NCBI GenBank assembly: GCA_900765465.1
Contig: CAAFRM010000099.1
Span: forward strand, 1 to 8,441
Direction of reading: 5' to 3'
Length of the DNA: 8,441 nucleotides
Source: an uncultured Prevotella sp.
GTDB lineage: Bacteria > Bacteroidota > Bacteroidia > Bacteroidales > Bacteroidaceae
Position 1 is the first letter of the stretch. Each line of letters begins with the position of its first letter. The position numbers and the translations under genes were made by a program. The notes beneath the pieces are model-generated. The model ran no database searches and was not told the origin of the DNA. It saw only the letters and a list, made by a program, of their open reading frames with translations. This document shows, piece after piece, positions 1 through 6,485 of this stretch.

Positions 1-123
1 GACTGCCACGGCACAGCTTTTTCGGCTTCTATAATTGTAAGGAACATGGCTTTTCGCTGAATGGAAAGCGAAGCTGACCCGGGCTGGGGCGGTCTGTAAT
101 AAAGCGATATTTTTTTTGAAACT
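1..123. other. Leader region without recognisable gene
   Basis: I see no supported gene here. All three forward frames run into stops (32-34, 58-60, 75-77) with no family resemblance, and nothing on the reverse strand is convincing. The stretch holds an imperfect hairpin (GCTT..CGCT at 49-58 against AGCGAAGC at 67-74) and a run of eight T at 110-117. The T run lies just upstream of the -35 box of the following promoter, where it could act as an A/T-rich UP-type element. It could also be the tail end of an upstream unit that lies outside the window. Confidence 0.4.
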
Positions 124-146
124 ATCTTGACAAAATTTATCAAGAT
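124..146. promoter_or_regulatory. Inverted-repeat operator overlapping the -35 box
   Basis: The arms ATCTTGA (124-130) and TCAAGAT (140-146) are perfect reverse complements. The 9-base centre is itself nearly symmetric (AAA/TTT around position 135), so only the 131/139 pair breaks a 23-bp palindrome. Its size and A/T-rich centre fit the dyad sites bound by dimeric Rrf2 regulators, and it covers the -35 hexamer of the promoter that drives an Rrf2 gene. Autorepression by the downstream regulator is the simplest reading. The assignment to this regulator is inference. I saw no second copy of the dyad in the intergenic gaps of the window. Confidence 0.7.
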
Positions 147-155
147 TGATATTAT
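127..155 (+). promoter_or_regulatory. Sigma-A type promoter of the Rrf2-ACAD fusion-fprA operon
   Basis: A perfect -35 hexamer TTGACA (127-132) is followed after 17 bp by a near-perfect -10 hexamer TATTAT (150-155). The predicted start of transcription is near 161-163, giving a leader of roughly 29 bases before the ATG at 191. An A/T-rich stretch with eight T (110-117) precedes it. This is the only strong promoter-like signal seen ahead of the first operon, and it overlaps the inverted repeat at 124-146. Confidence 0.85.
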
Positions 156-177
156 GGTATTAACAAGCAAGCGAAAA

Positions 178-181
178 GAGG
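178..181 (+). promoter_or_regulatory. Ribosome binding site deciding the Rrf2 start
   Basis: GAGG at 178-181 lies 9 bases before the ATG at 191, a usable spacing. The same bases end directly against the earlier in-frame ATG at 182, leaving that start without a usable site. This favours 191 and gives the N-terminus MIITKETDYALR, typical of Rrf2 proteins. Confidence 0.65.
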
Positions 182-190
182 ATGTGGAGC

Positions 191-622
191 ATGATCATCA
201 CCAAAGAGACGGACTACGCGCTGCGCATTTTGCGGGTGCTGCTGGACGGGGAGAAGCATTCGGTGGCCGAGATGTCGGAAACGGAATTGATCCCCAATCA
301 GTTTGCCTACCAGATTCTGCGCAAGCTCTCCGCCGGCAATTTGGTGCGGGTGAGCCGCGGCGCTCTCGGCGGCTGCGAGCTGTCCTGCGATCTGGACGCG
401 ACCTCCCTCTACGATCTCATGGGGGTCGTGGGGGAGCGTGGCATCCTGTGCGCCTGCATGGAGCCGGGATATGAATGCCGCTGGCAGGACAAGCATGGGC
501 GGTGCACCATCCACTGTCAGCTGGCGGCCTTGCAGCAAAAGCAGGACGAGGCGTTCCGTGCCGTGAGCCTGCGCAGGCTGCTGACCGGCGGATCCGATCC
601 CCAAGATACAAGCAAGCTGTAA
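191..622 (+). CDS. Rrf2-family transcriptional regulator, cysteine-rich (likely Fe-S or redox sensing)
   Basis: This is a 143-residue DNA-binding regulator of the Rrf2 family (the IscR/NsrR/CymR group), probably a cytoplasmic dimer. The N-terminus (ITKETDYALRIL, residues 3-14) is the family's first helix. A winged helix-turn-helix follows to about residue 65, with the characteristic PNQFAYQILRKLSAGNLV and SRGALGG wing (residues 35-61). The sensor loop carries cysteines at 87, 89, 96, 105 and 109 in the pattern C-x-C-x6-C-x8-C-x3-C, with two more at 62 and 66. Classic IscR/NsrR proteins use three cysteines to hold a [2Fe-2S] or [4Fe-4S] cluster, so cluster or thiol-based sensing of O2, NO or iron-sulfur status is likely but unproven. 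The gene opens the operon, 22 bp before the redox fusion gene, and has a dyad over its own -35 box, suggesting autoregulation. An in-frame ATG at 182 would add three residues but lacks a ribosome binding site. Confidence 0.92.
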   Translation: MIITKETDYALRILRVLLDGEKHSVAEMSETELIPNQFAYQILRKLSAGNLVRVSRGALGGCELSCDLDATSLYDLMGVVGERGILCACMEPGYECRWQDKHGRCTIHCQLAALQQKQDEAFRAVSLRRLLTGGSDPQDTSKL

Positions 623-630
623 AATTTTAA

Positions 631-638
631 AAGGAGGT
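631..638 (+). promoter_or_regulatory. Perfect Shine-Dalgarno site of the ACAD fusion gene
   Basis: AAGGAGGT at 631-638 is fully complementary to the 16S rRNA 3' end and sits 6 bases before the ATG at 645. It is the strongest ribosome binding site in the window and suggests that the fusion protein is made in quantity compared with the upstream regulator, whose site is only GAGG. Confidence 0.85.
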
Positions 639-644
639 ACCCGT

Positions 645-2558
645 ATGCTGTTTCAAACCACGTCGGCGCACGAAGAGCTGCGCGCGAAGATCCGGAGTTT
701 TGCGGAGGAGGAGATCAAGCCCCTCGCATTTTTAATGGATCAGAACAATGAGTTTCCCGAGGAGGCTGTCAAGAAGCTGGGTAAGCTGGGCTGGATGGGC
801 ATTCCCTACCCCAAGGAGTACGGCGGTGCCGGTCTTGATGCTCTGAGCTACGCCATCGCGGTGGAGGAGCTGGCCCGTGTGGACGGCGGCACGGGCGTAA
901 TCCTCTCCGCCCACGTCTCCCTCGGCTCATGGCCCATTTTCGCCTATGGCACCGAGGAGCAGAAGAAGAAATATCTGGTTCCGCTGGCCAAGGGCGAGAA
1001 GATCGGCGCCTTCGGCCTTACGGAGACCAACGCCGGATCCGACGCCGGCGGCACGGAGACCACGGCGCTGGATAAGGGGGACTACTACCTCCTCAACGGC
1101 GGCAAGATCTTCATTACCAACGCCCCTAAGGCGGACACCTATGTGGTTTTCGCCGTCACCACGCCGGACATCGGCACCCGGGGCATCTCCGCTTTCATCG
1201 TGGAGAAGGGCTGGAAGGGCTTTGAGTTCGGCGACCACTATGACAAGATGGGTATTCGCTCCTCCTCCACGGCGGAGCTGATCTTCAACGACGTGAAGGT
1301 TCCCAAGGAAAACCTATTGGGCAAGGAGGGCGAGGGCTTCAAGATTGCCATGTCCACGCTGGACGGCGGACGCATCGGCATCGCCGCGCAGGCGCTGGGC
1401 ATCGCCCAGGGCGCGTTTGAGCACGCGTTGAGCTATTCCAAGGAGCGCGTCCAGTTCGGCAAGCCCATCGCGGCCCAGCAGAGCATCGCCTTCAAGCTGG
1501 CGGATATGGCAACCAAGCTGCGCTGCGCCCGGTTCCTCATCTACTCCGCGGCGGAGCTGAAGGAGCAGCACGCGCCTTACGGCATGGAGTCCGCCATGGC
1601 GAAGATGTACGCCTCGGACATCGCGCTGGAGGTCACCAACGATGCCTTGCAGATCCACGGCGGCAGCGGCTACCTCAAGGGCATGGAGGTGGAACGGGCC
1701 TACCGCGACGCCAAGATCACCACCCTCTACGAGGGCACTAACGAGATCCAGCGGGTGGTCATCGCCTCTCATCTGTTGGGCAGGCTGGGCAAGAGCTCCG
1801 GCGGCGAGAGCCGTTCGGCGGCCAAGAAACCCGCGCCCATCACCGGCATTCGCAAAAAGACCATCTTCCGGGAGGGGGATGCTGCCCAGCAGGTGGCCGA
1901 CCTTGTGGCGGCGCTGAAGAAGGATGGTCACGACTTCTCCGTGGGCATCCCTATGGATACGCCCATCCCGCAGGCGGAGCGGGTGGTCTCCGCGGGCAAG
2001 GGCATCGGGGAGAAAAAGAACATGAAACTGGTAGAGTCGCTGGCCAAGGCCGCCGGCGCGGCCATCGGTTCTTCCCGCCCTGTGGCGGAGACTCTCAAAT
2101 ATCTGCCGCTGAACCGCTATGTGGGTATGTCCGGTCAGAAGTTCACCGGCAATCTGTACATCGCCTGCGGCATCTCCGGCGCATCCCAGCACCTTAAGGG
2201 CATCAAGGACGCCTCCACCATCGTGGCCATCAATAAGAACGGTAACGCGCCTATCTTCAAGAACTGCGACTACGGCATCGTGGGCGATGTGGAGGAGATC
2301 CTGCCCCTGCTCACTGCCGCGCTGGATAGCGGCGAAAAGATGCCCGCGCCGCCCATGGTAAAGATGAAGCGGCCCACGCCGCCGAAGCCCGCCCCCATCG
2401 GCGACCGCTACGTCTGCAGCGGCTGCGGCTACGAGTATGTGCCGGAGTTGGGCGACGAGGACGGCGAGATCGCGCCCGGTACGCTCTTTGAGCAGCTTCC
2501 CGCCGAGTGGGTGTGTCCCGAGTGCGCGGAGACGAAGGATCAATTTGTAAAGGCTTGA
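645..2558 (+). CDS. Trifunctional fusion: acyl-CoA dehydrogenase - EtfA FAD domain - rubredoxin
   Basis: This is a 637-residue soluble electron-transfer fusion. Residues 1 to about 380 form a complete acyl-CoA dehydrogenase of short-chain (butyryl-CoA-like) type. It has the flavin motif GLTETNAGSDAGG (124-136), QIHGGSGY (336-343), and YEGTNEIQR, in which E363 matches the catalytic base. Residues about 438-562 match the C-terminal FAD domain of electron-transfer flavoprotein alpha (GKGIG, SSRPVAET, LYIACGISGASQH, VAINKNGNAPIF, DYGIVGD). Residues 588-637 are a rubredoxin with iron ligands C591, C594, C624 and C627 in exact family spacing. Flexible Ala/Lys/Pro-rich linkers (about 380-400 and 563-587) flank the FAD domain. 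The EtfA N-terminal domain and EtfB are absent, so no bifurcating flavin is expected in this chain. The expected path is acyl-CoA, FAD, FAD, rubredoxin, then FprA encoded 23 bp downstream. Domain calls are firm. Substrate, direction and physiological partner are inferred. Confidence 0.93.
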   Translation: MLFQTTSAHEELRAKIRSFAEEEIKPLAFLMDQNNEFPEEAVKKLGKLGWMGIPYPKEYGGAGLDALSYAIAVEELARVDGGTGVILSAHVSLGSWPIFAYGTEEQKKKYLVPLAKGEKIGAFGLTETNAGSDAGGTETTALDKGDYYLLNGGKIFITNAPKADTYVVFAVTTPDIGTRGISAFIVEKGWKGFEFGDHYDKMGIRSSSTAELIFNDVKVPKENLLGKEGEGFKIAMSTLDGGRIGIAAQALGIAQGAFEHALSYSKERVQFGKPIAAQQSIAFKLADMATKLRCARFLIYSAAELKEQHAPYGMESAMAKMYASDIALEVTNDALQIHGGSGYLKGMEVERAYRDAKITTLYEGTNEIQRVVIASHLLGRLGKSSGGESRSAAKKPAPITGIRKKTIFREGDAAQQVADLVAALKKDGHDFSVGIPMDTPIPQAERVVSAGKGIGEKKNMKLVESLAKAAGAAIGSSRPVAETLKYLPLNRYVGMSGQKFTGNLYIACGISGASQHLKGIKDASTIVAINKNGNAPIFKNCDYGIVGDVEEILPLLTAALDSGEKMPAPPMVKMKRPTPPKPAPIGDRYVCSGCGYEYVPELGDEDGEIAPGTLFEQLPAEWVCPECAETKDQFVKA

Positions 2559-2581
2559 GGCCGTGAAGGAGGCAAGATAAG

Positions 2582-3793
2582 ATGTATTGCGTGCGTAAAG
2601 TAACGAACGACCTCTACTGGGTGGGTGCCAACGACCATCGTCTGGCCCTGTTTGAAAACTGCTTTCCCATTCCACGGGGCGTAAGCTACAACGCCTACTG
2701 CCTGCTGGATGAAAAGACGGTGCTCTTTGACACGGTGGACTGGTCTGCCTGCCGCCAGCTTTTGGAAAATCTGGCGTATGTGCTGGATGGCCGCGAGCTG
2801 GACTACCTGCTGGTCAACCATCTGGAGCCGGATCACGCCGCCTGCATCGAGGAGATCCTGCTGCGCCATCCCAAGGTGAAACTGATCTCCAACGAGAAGG
2901 CATTCATGCTCATGCGGCAGTTCGGCTTCCATGTGGACGGACATGAGTGCATCGAGGTGAAGGAGGGCGACACCTTCTCCTTCGGCAAGCACACCGTCAC
3001 CTTTGTGGGCGCGCCTATGGTTCACTGGCCGGAGGCCATGGTGACCCTCGACCTCACCGACGGCGTCCTCTTTTCCGCCGACGCCTTTGGCACCTTCGGC
3101 GCGCTGGACGGCAAGCTGTTCGCCGACGAGGTGGACTTCGAGCGGGACTGGCTGGACGACGCCCGTCGCTACCTTACCAACATCGTGGGCAAGTACGGCC
3201 CCCACATCCAGCTCCTGCTGAAAAAGGCCGGCGGCGTTTTGGATCAGATCAAGTACATCTGCCCGCTCCACGGCCCCGTGTGGCGCAAGGATCTGGGCTG
3301 GTTCATTGAAAAGTACGACACATGGAGCCGCTATGCCCCTGAGACCCAGGGCGTGCTCATCGTCTACGCCTCTATGTACGGCAACACGGAGAACGCGGCG
3401 CAGGCGCTGGCGACGTCGCTCTGCGATAAGGGCATGAGCAAGGTGGCGATGTACGATGTGTCCTCCACTCATGTCTCCCAGCTGATCTCCGAGGCGTTTA
3501 AGTACAGTCACATTGTCCTGGCCTCTGTGACCTACAACCTCGGCATCTACCCTGCCATGCATGACTTCCTCATGGATATGAAGGCACTGAATCTGCAAAA
3601 CCGCACCTTTGCCATCATTGAAAACGGCTCATGGGCGGTGAAGTCCGGTGACCTCATGCAGAAATTCGTCAACAATGAGCTTAAGAACATGACGGTGCTC
3701 AACGAGCGGCTCAGCCTCGCCTCGTCCATGGGCACGGACAAGCGCACTGAGCTGGAAGCACTGGCGGACGCCATTCTGGAATCTATGAAGTAA
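2582..3793 (+). CDS. FprA-type flavodiiron protein (O2/NO reductase)
   Basis: This is a 403-residue A-type flavoprotein, a cytoplasmic enzyme that reduces O2 to water and/or NO to N2O using electrons usually delivered by rubredoxin. The N-terminal beta-lactamase-like domain (about 1-250) has all expected diiron ligands: H80, E82, D84 (in HLEPDH, followed by H85), H148, D167 and H230. A flavodoxin domain follows (about 256-400), with the FMN phosphate loop YASMYGNTENAA at 262-273 and the NGSW segment near 348. The LFEN and RGVSYNAYCL segments (23-42) are typical of clostridial FprA proteins. There is no C-terminal rubredoxin or flavin-reductase module, so it needs an external donor. The preceding gene ends in a rubredoxin domain and is the obvious candidate. 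AAGGAGG (2566-2572) lies 9 bases before the ATG. O2 versus NO preference cannot be read from the sequence. Confidence 0.95.
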   Translation: MYCVRKVTNDLYWVGANDHRLALFENCFPIPRGVSYNAYCLLDEKTVLFDTVDWSACRQLLENLAYVLDGRELDYLLVNHLEPDHAACIEEILLRHPKVKLISNEKAFMLMRQFGFHVDGHECIEVKEGDTFSFGKHTVTFVGAPMVHWPEAMVTLDLTDGVLFSADAFGTFGALDGKLFADEVDFERDWLDDARRYLTNIVGKYGPHIQLLLKKAGGVLDQIKYICPLHGPVWRKDLGWFIEKYDTWSRYAPETQGVLIVYASMYGNTENAAQALATSLCDKGMSKVAMYDVSSTHVSQLISEAFKYSHIVLASVTYNLGIYPAMHDFLMDMKALNLQNRTFAIIENGSWAVKSGDLMQKFVNNELKNMTVLNERLSLASSMGTDKRTELEALADAILESMK

Positions 3794-3874
3794 CTGGCAG
3801 GAAAGCCAAAACCAAGACAACAGACAACAAACAGCCCCGCCGCGTCGGCTGCAGAAAAACCGGCTTTCAAAAAC

Positions 3875-3910
3875 AGAGCGGGCAAGCGTGATACTGCGCT
3901 TGCCCGCTCT
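3875..3910 (+). terminator. Strong hairpin ending the first operon (terminator or attenuator)
   Basis: The arms AGAGCGGGCAAGCG (3875-3888) and CGCTTGCCCGCTCT (3897-3910) are perfect 14-bp reverse complements around an 8-base loop. A run of A lies upstream (3870-3873). The downstream T tract is short and broken (CTCTTTGCTC), so termination may be incomplete and some readthrough into nrdAB is possible. It lies 81 bases after the fprA stop. Confidence 0.8.
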
Positions 3911-3946
3911 TTGCTCAAAAGGACATGAGAAGTGACCGGAGAAGAT

Positions 3947-3952
3947 GAGAGG
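3947..3952 (+). promoter_or_regulatory. Ribosome binding site favouring the ATG start of nrdA
   Basis: GAGAGG at 3947-3952 lies 6 bases before the ATG at 3959. The competing in-frame GTG at 3932 has its own site (AAAGGA, 3918-3923, spacing 8), so the choice is not settled by ribosome binding alone. The ATG start gives MEIRKRNG, the usual beginning of an ATP cone, whereas the GTG start adds nine charged residues with no family match. Confidence 0.55.
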
Positions 3953-3958
3953 ATCGAA

Positions 3959-6475
3959 ATGGAGATCAGAAAACGAAACGGGGAGTCTGTTCCCTTTCAA
4001 CAGGAGAAAATTTTCAACGCCATGAAAAAGGCGTTTGACGGACAGGGCAAGGAGATCGGGAGCAGAGAGATGGATGAGATCCTCGCCACCGTTCTCAACA
4101 ATCTCTCCGTCACAGTGCCGCTCACCGTAGAACGTGTGCAGGACGAGGTGGAGCGAACGCTCATGGAGCGCGGACACTATGAGGTGGCCAAGGCGTACAT
4201 CCTCTACCGCGAAAAGCGGTCTGCGCTGCGCCGTGTCCGGCATACCATCGCGCGGACGGTGGGGGATGACTCGCTTGACGAGGTGCTGCGCCGCATCCAG
4301 ATGGATTTTACCGAGGAAGTCTACTCCCTCGCGGCGCTTCAAATGAAGTTTGAGAGTTTCTGTCGCCTGGGTATGACGGAGGATGAGCGGGCTGAGGCAC
4401 TGACCAAGGCGGCGGTAGAGCTGACTACGGCAGAGGCACCCAAGTGGGAGTTCATCGCGGCGCGGCTTCTGAACCACTCCTTTCGCTGTCGCAACGCACA
4501 GGAATGGGAGGGGCGCGGCGTCTGCGACCTCTATGGCAGGCTTCGCTATCTGACGGATAAGGGACTCTACGGTGACTATATCCTTGCCCACTATACCCAC
4601 GAGGAGATTGCCATGGCGGAGGACTTTCTCTGCCCGGAACGGGACGAGCTGTTCACCTACTCCGGCCTTGACCTGCTGCTCAAACGCTATGTGATCCAGT
4701 CACGCAGCCGCGTGCCGCTGGAAACACCGCAGGAGATGTTTTTGGGTATCGCGCTGCATCTTGCTATGAACGAAGGCTCTGACCGCATGGGGTGGGTAAA
4801 ACGCTTTTACGATATGCTCAGCCGTATGGAGGTCACGATGGCGACACCTACCATGTCCAACGCACGAAAGCCCTACCATCAGCTTTCAAGCTGCTTTGTG
4901 GACACTGTGCCGGACAGTCTGGACGGCATCTACCGCTCGCTGGACAACTTCGCAAAGGTCTCTAAATTCGGCGGTGGAATGGGGATGTACTTCGGTAAGG
5001 TGCGCGCTGCAGGCAGCACCATCCGCGGCTTTCAAGGGGCGGCGGGCGGTGTTATCCGCTGGATCCGGCTGGTCAACGACACCGCCGTGGCGGTGGATCA
5101 GTTGGGGATGCGGCAGGGCGCTGTGGCGGTTTACTTAGACGCATGGCACCGGGATCTGCCGGAATTCCTTCAACTGCGCACCAACAACGGCGACGACCGC
5201 ATGAAGGCACATGATGTGTTTCCCGCCGTGTGCTATCCGGATCTCTTCTGGCGACTGGCGGAGGAGAACATAGACGCGCCGTGGCATCTCATGTGTCCGC
5301 ATGAGATCCTCACGGTCAAGGGCTACGCACTGGAGGATTACTGGGGTACAGAATGGGAGAAGCGGTATCTGGACTGCGTCAATGACCCGCGCATCGAAAA
5401 GCGCAGCGTCACCGTCAAGGACATCGTGCGGCTGGTGCTTCGCTCGGCAGTGGAGACCGGCACGCCCTTCGCTTTCAATCGAGACAGTGTAAATCATATG
5501 AACCCAAACGGCCACACGGGAATGATCTATTGCTCCAATCTCTGTACGGAGATCGCGCAGAACATGGCACCCATCGAGCACATCAGCACTGAGGTGCACA
5601 CGGAGAACGGCGACACAATAGTGGTGACGGCCACACGCCCAGGTGAGTTTGTGGTCTGCAATCTGGCGAGTCTGTCTCTCGGTAATCTGCCGGTGGAGGA
5701 CGAGGCCTATATGGAACGCACGGTGGAAACGGCCATCCGCGCACTGGATAATGTGATCGACCTCAACTTCTACCCGTTGGAATACGCGCGGCTTACCAAT
5801 CAGAAGTACCGCAGCATCGGCCTGGGTGTCAGCGGCTACCACCACATGCTGGCAAAGCGCGGCATCCGCTGGGAGAGCGATGAGCACCTTGCCTTCACCG
5901 ACGCAGTGTTCGAGCTCATCAACTACGCCGCCGTCAAGGCGGACACAGCACTGGCACGGGAAAAGGGTCGTTACGCGCTCTTTGAGGGCAGCGACTGGCA
6001 GACTGGCGCGTATTTTGAAAAGCGGGGTTATACCTCCGAAAAGTGGCGGGCGCTTGCGAAAACGGTGGCGGTGCAGGGAATGCGCAACGCCTATCTGCTG
6101 GCGGTCGCACCGACCTCCAGCACATCTATCCTCTCCGGCACGTCGGCGGGCATAGATCCAATTATGAAGAAATTCTTTTTAGAGGAAAAAAAGGGCAGCA
6201 TGCTGCCCCGCGTTGCTCCGGAGCTTTCTATGGACACATGGTGGTACTATAAGGCAGCGCATCTGATCGACCAAAGCTGGTCGGTACGCGCCGCGGGCCT
6301 TCGCCAGAGACATATTGACCAGGCGCAGAGCATGAATCTCTATATCACCAACGACTATTCCATGCGTCAGGTGCTCAGACTGTATTTGGAGGCGTGGAGG
6401 GCCGGCGTCAAGACCATTTACTATGTCCGCAGCAAGGCCCTTGAGGTCGAGACCTGCGAAAGCTGCTCGTCATAA
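3959..6475 (+). CDS. Class Ia ribonucleoside-diphosphate reductase, large (alpha) subunit
   Basis: This 838-residue subunit holds the catalytic site that converts ribonucleoside diphosphates to deoxyribonucleoside diphosphates, acting in the cytoplasm with NrdB. An ATP-cone allosteric domain occupies about residues 1-95 (IRKRNGESVPFQQEKIFNA near the start). The catalytic barrel shows the expected residues: C312 (SSCFV) and C567 (VCNLASLSL) as the redox pair, and N527, C529 and E531 in SNLCTEI, with C529 the thiyl-radical cysteine. Y821 and Y822 match the radical-transfer tyrosines, and the tail C833-x2-C836 (CESCSS) is the thioredoxin- or glutaredoxin-reducible pair. It is preceded by a long hairpin with no clear promoter of its own, and followed 10 bp later by nrdB. 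An alternative GTG start at 3932 would give 847 residues. I saw no NrdR-box pair in the short upstream region. Confidence 0.97.
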   Translation: MEIRKRNGESVPFQQEKIFNAMKKAFDGQGKEIGSREMDEILATVLNNLSVTVPLTVERVQDEVERTLMERGHYEVAKAYILYREKRSALRRVRHTIARTVGDDSLDEVLRRIQMDFTEEVYSLAALQMKFESFCRLGMTEDERAEALTKAAVELTTAEAPKWEFIAARLLNHSFRCRNAQEWEGRGVCDLYGRLRYLTDKGLYGDYILAHYTHEEIAMAEDFLCPERDELFTYSGLDLLLKRYVIQSRSRVPLETPQEMFLGIALHLAMNEGSDRMGWVKRFYDMLSRMEVTMATPTMSNARKPYHQLSSCFVDTVPDSLDGIYRSLDNFAKVSKFGGGMGMYFGKVRAAGSTIRGFQGAAGGVIRWIRLVNDTAVAVDQLGMRQGAVAVYLDAWHRDLPEFLQLRTNNGDDRMKAHDVFPAVCYPDLFWRLAEENIDAPWHLMCPHEILTVKGYALEDYWGTEWEKRYLDCVNDPRIEKRSVTVKDIVRLVLRSAVETGTPFAFNRDSVNHMNPNGHTGMIYCSNLCTEIAQNMAPIEHISTEVHTENGDTIVVTATRPGEFVVCNLASLSLGNLPVEDEAYMERTVETAIRALDNVIDLNFYPLEYARLTNQKYRSIGLGVSGYHHMLAKRGIRWESDEHLAFTDAVFELINYAAVKADTALAREKGRYALFEGSDWQTGAYFEKRGYTSEKWRALAKTVAVQGMRNAYLLAVAPTSSTSILSGTSAGIDPIMKKFFLEEKKGSMLPRVAPELSMDTWWYYKAAHLIDQSWSVRAAGLRQRHIDQAQSMNLYITNDYSMRQVLRLYLEAWRAGVKTIYYVRSKALEVETCESCSS

Positions 6476-6480
6476 GGAGG
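6475..6480 (+). promoter_or_regulatory. Ribosome binding site setting the nrdB start
   Basis: AGGAGG (6475-6480) begins at the last base of the nrdA stop codon and lies 5 bases before the ATG at 6486. It rules out the longer reading from an ATG at 6423, which lies inside nrdA and would add 21 residues of out-of-frame nrdA sequence. The arrangement suggests coupled translation of the two subunits. Confidence 0.85.
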
Positions 6481-6485
6481 ATAGC

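Noticed and set aside
30..35. TATAAT hexamer as a second promoter
   Set aside because: There is no -35-like hexamer 16-18 bp upstream and no extended -10. The consensus promoter at 127-155 is far better.
76..117. GACC/GGTC stem followed by T8 as an intrinsic terminator
   Set aside because: The stem is only 4 bp with an 11-base loop and the T run begins about 16 bases after it, so it does not form a terminator.
182..190. Alternative ATG for the Rrf2 gene
   Set aside because: It would add three residues, but GAGG abuts it directly. The ATG at 191 has proper spacing and the family's N-terminus.
645..2558. Fusion caused by a frameshift or missed stop joining three genes
   Set aside because: A single uninterrupted frame spans all domains, with linkers of ordinary composition and no internal ribosome binding site plus start at the domain borders.
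1314..2675. 453-codon reverse-strand open frame
   Set aside because: It lies opposite the fusion gene and runs into fprA. Its translation is His/Leu/Arg/Gly-rich with no family features, as expected of an antisense shadow in GC-rich coding DNA.
2540..3598. 352-codon reverse-strand open frame
   Set aside because: It is antisense to fprA, whose metal ligands and flavodoxin motifs are all intact on the + strand. No family signal was seen in the reverse reading.
3629..4600. 323-codon reverse-strand open frame
   Set aside because: It spans the end of fprA, the terminator hairpin and the start of nrdA, and shows no recognisable motifs.
5135..5887. 250-codon reverse-strand open frame
   Set aside because: It is antisense to the catalytic core of nrdA, including the codons for the active-site cysteines. 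It is a shadow.
6423..6485. Upstream ATG extending nrdB by 21 residues
   Set aside because: It lies inside nrdA, lacks a ribosome binding site, and gives an Arg/Ala-rich out-of-frame peptide. AGGAGG before 6486 fixes the start.
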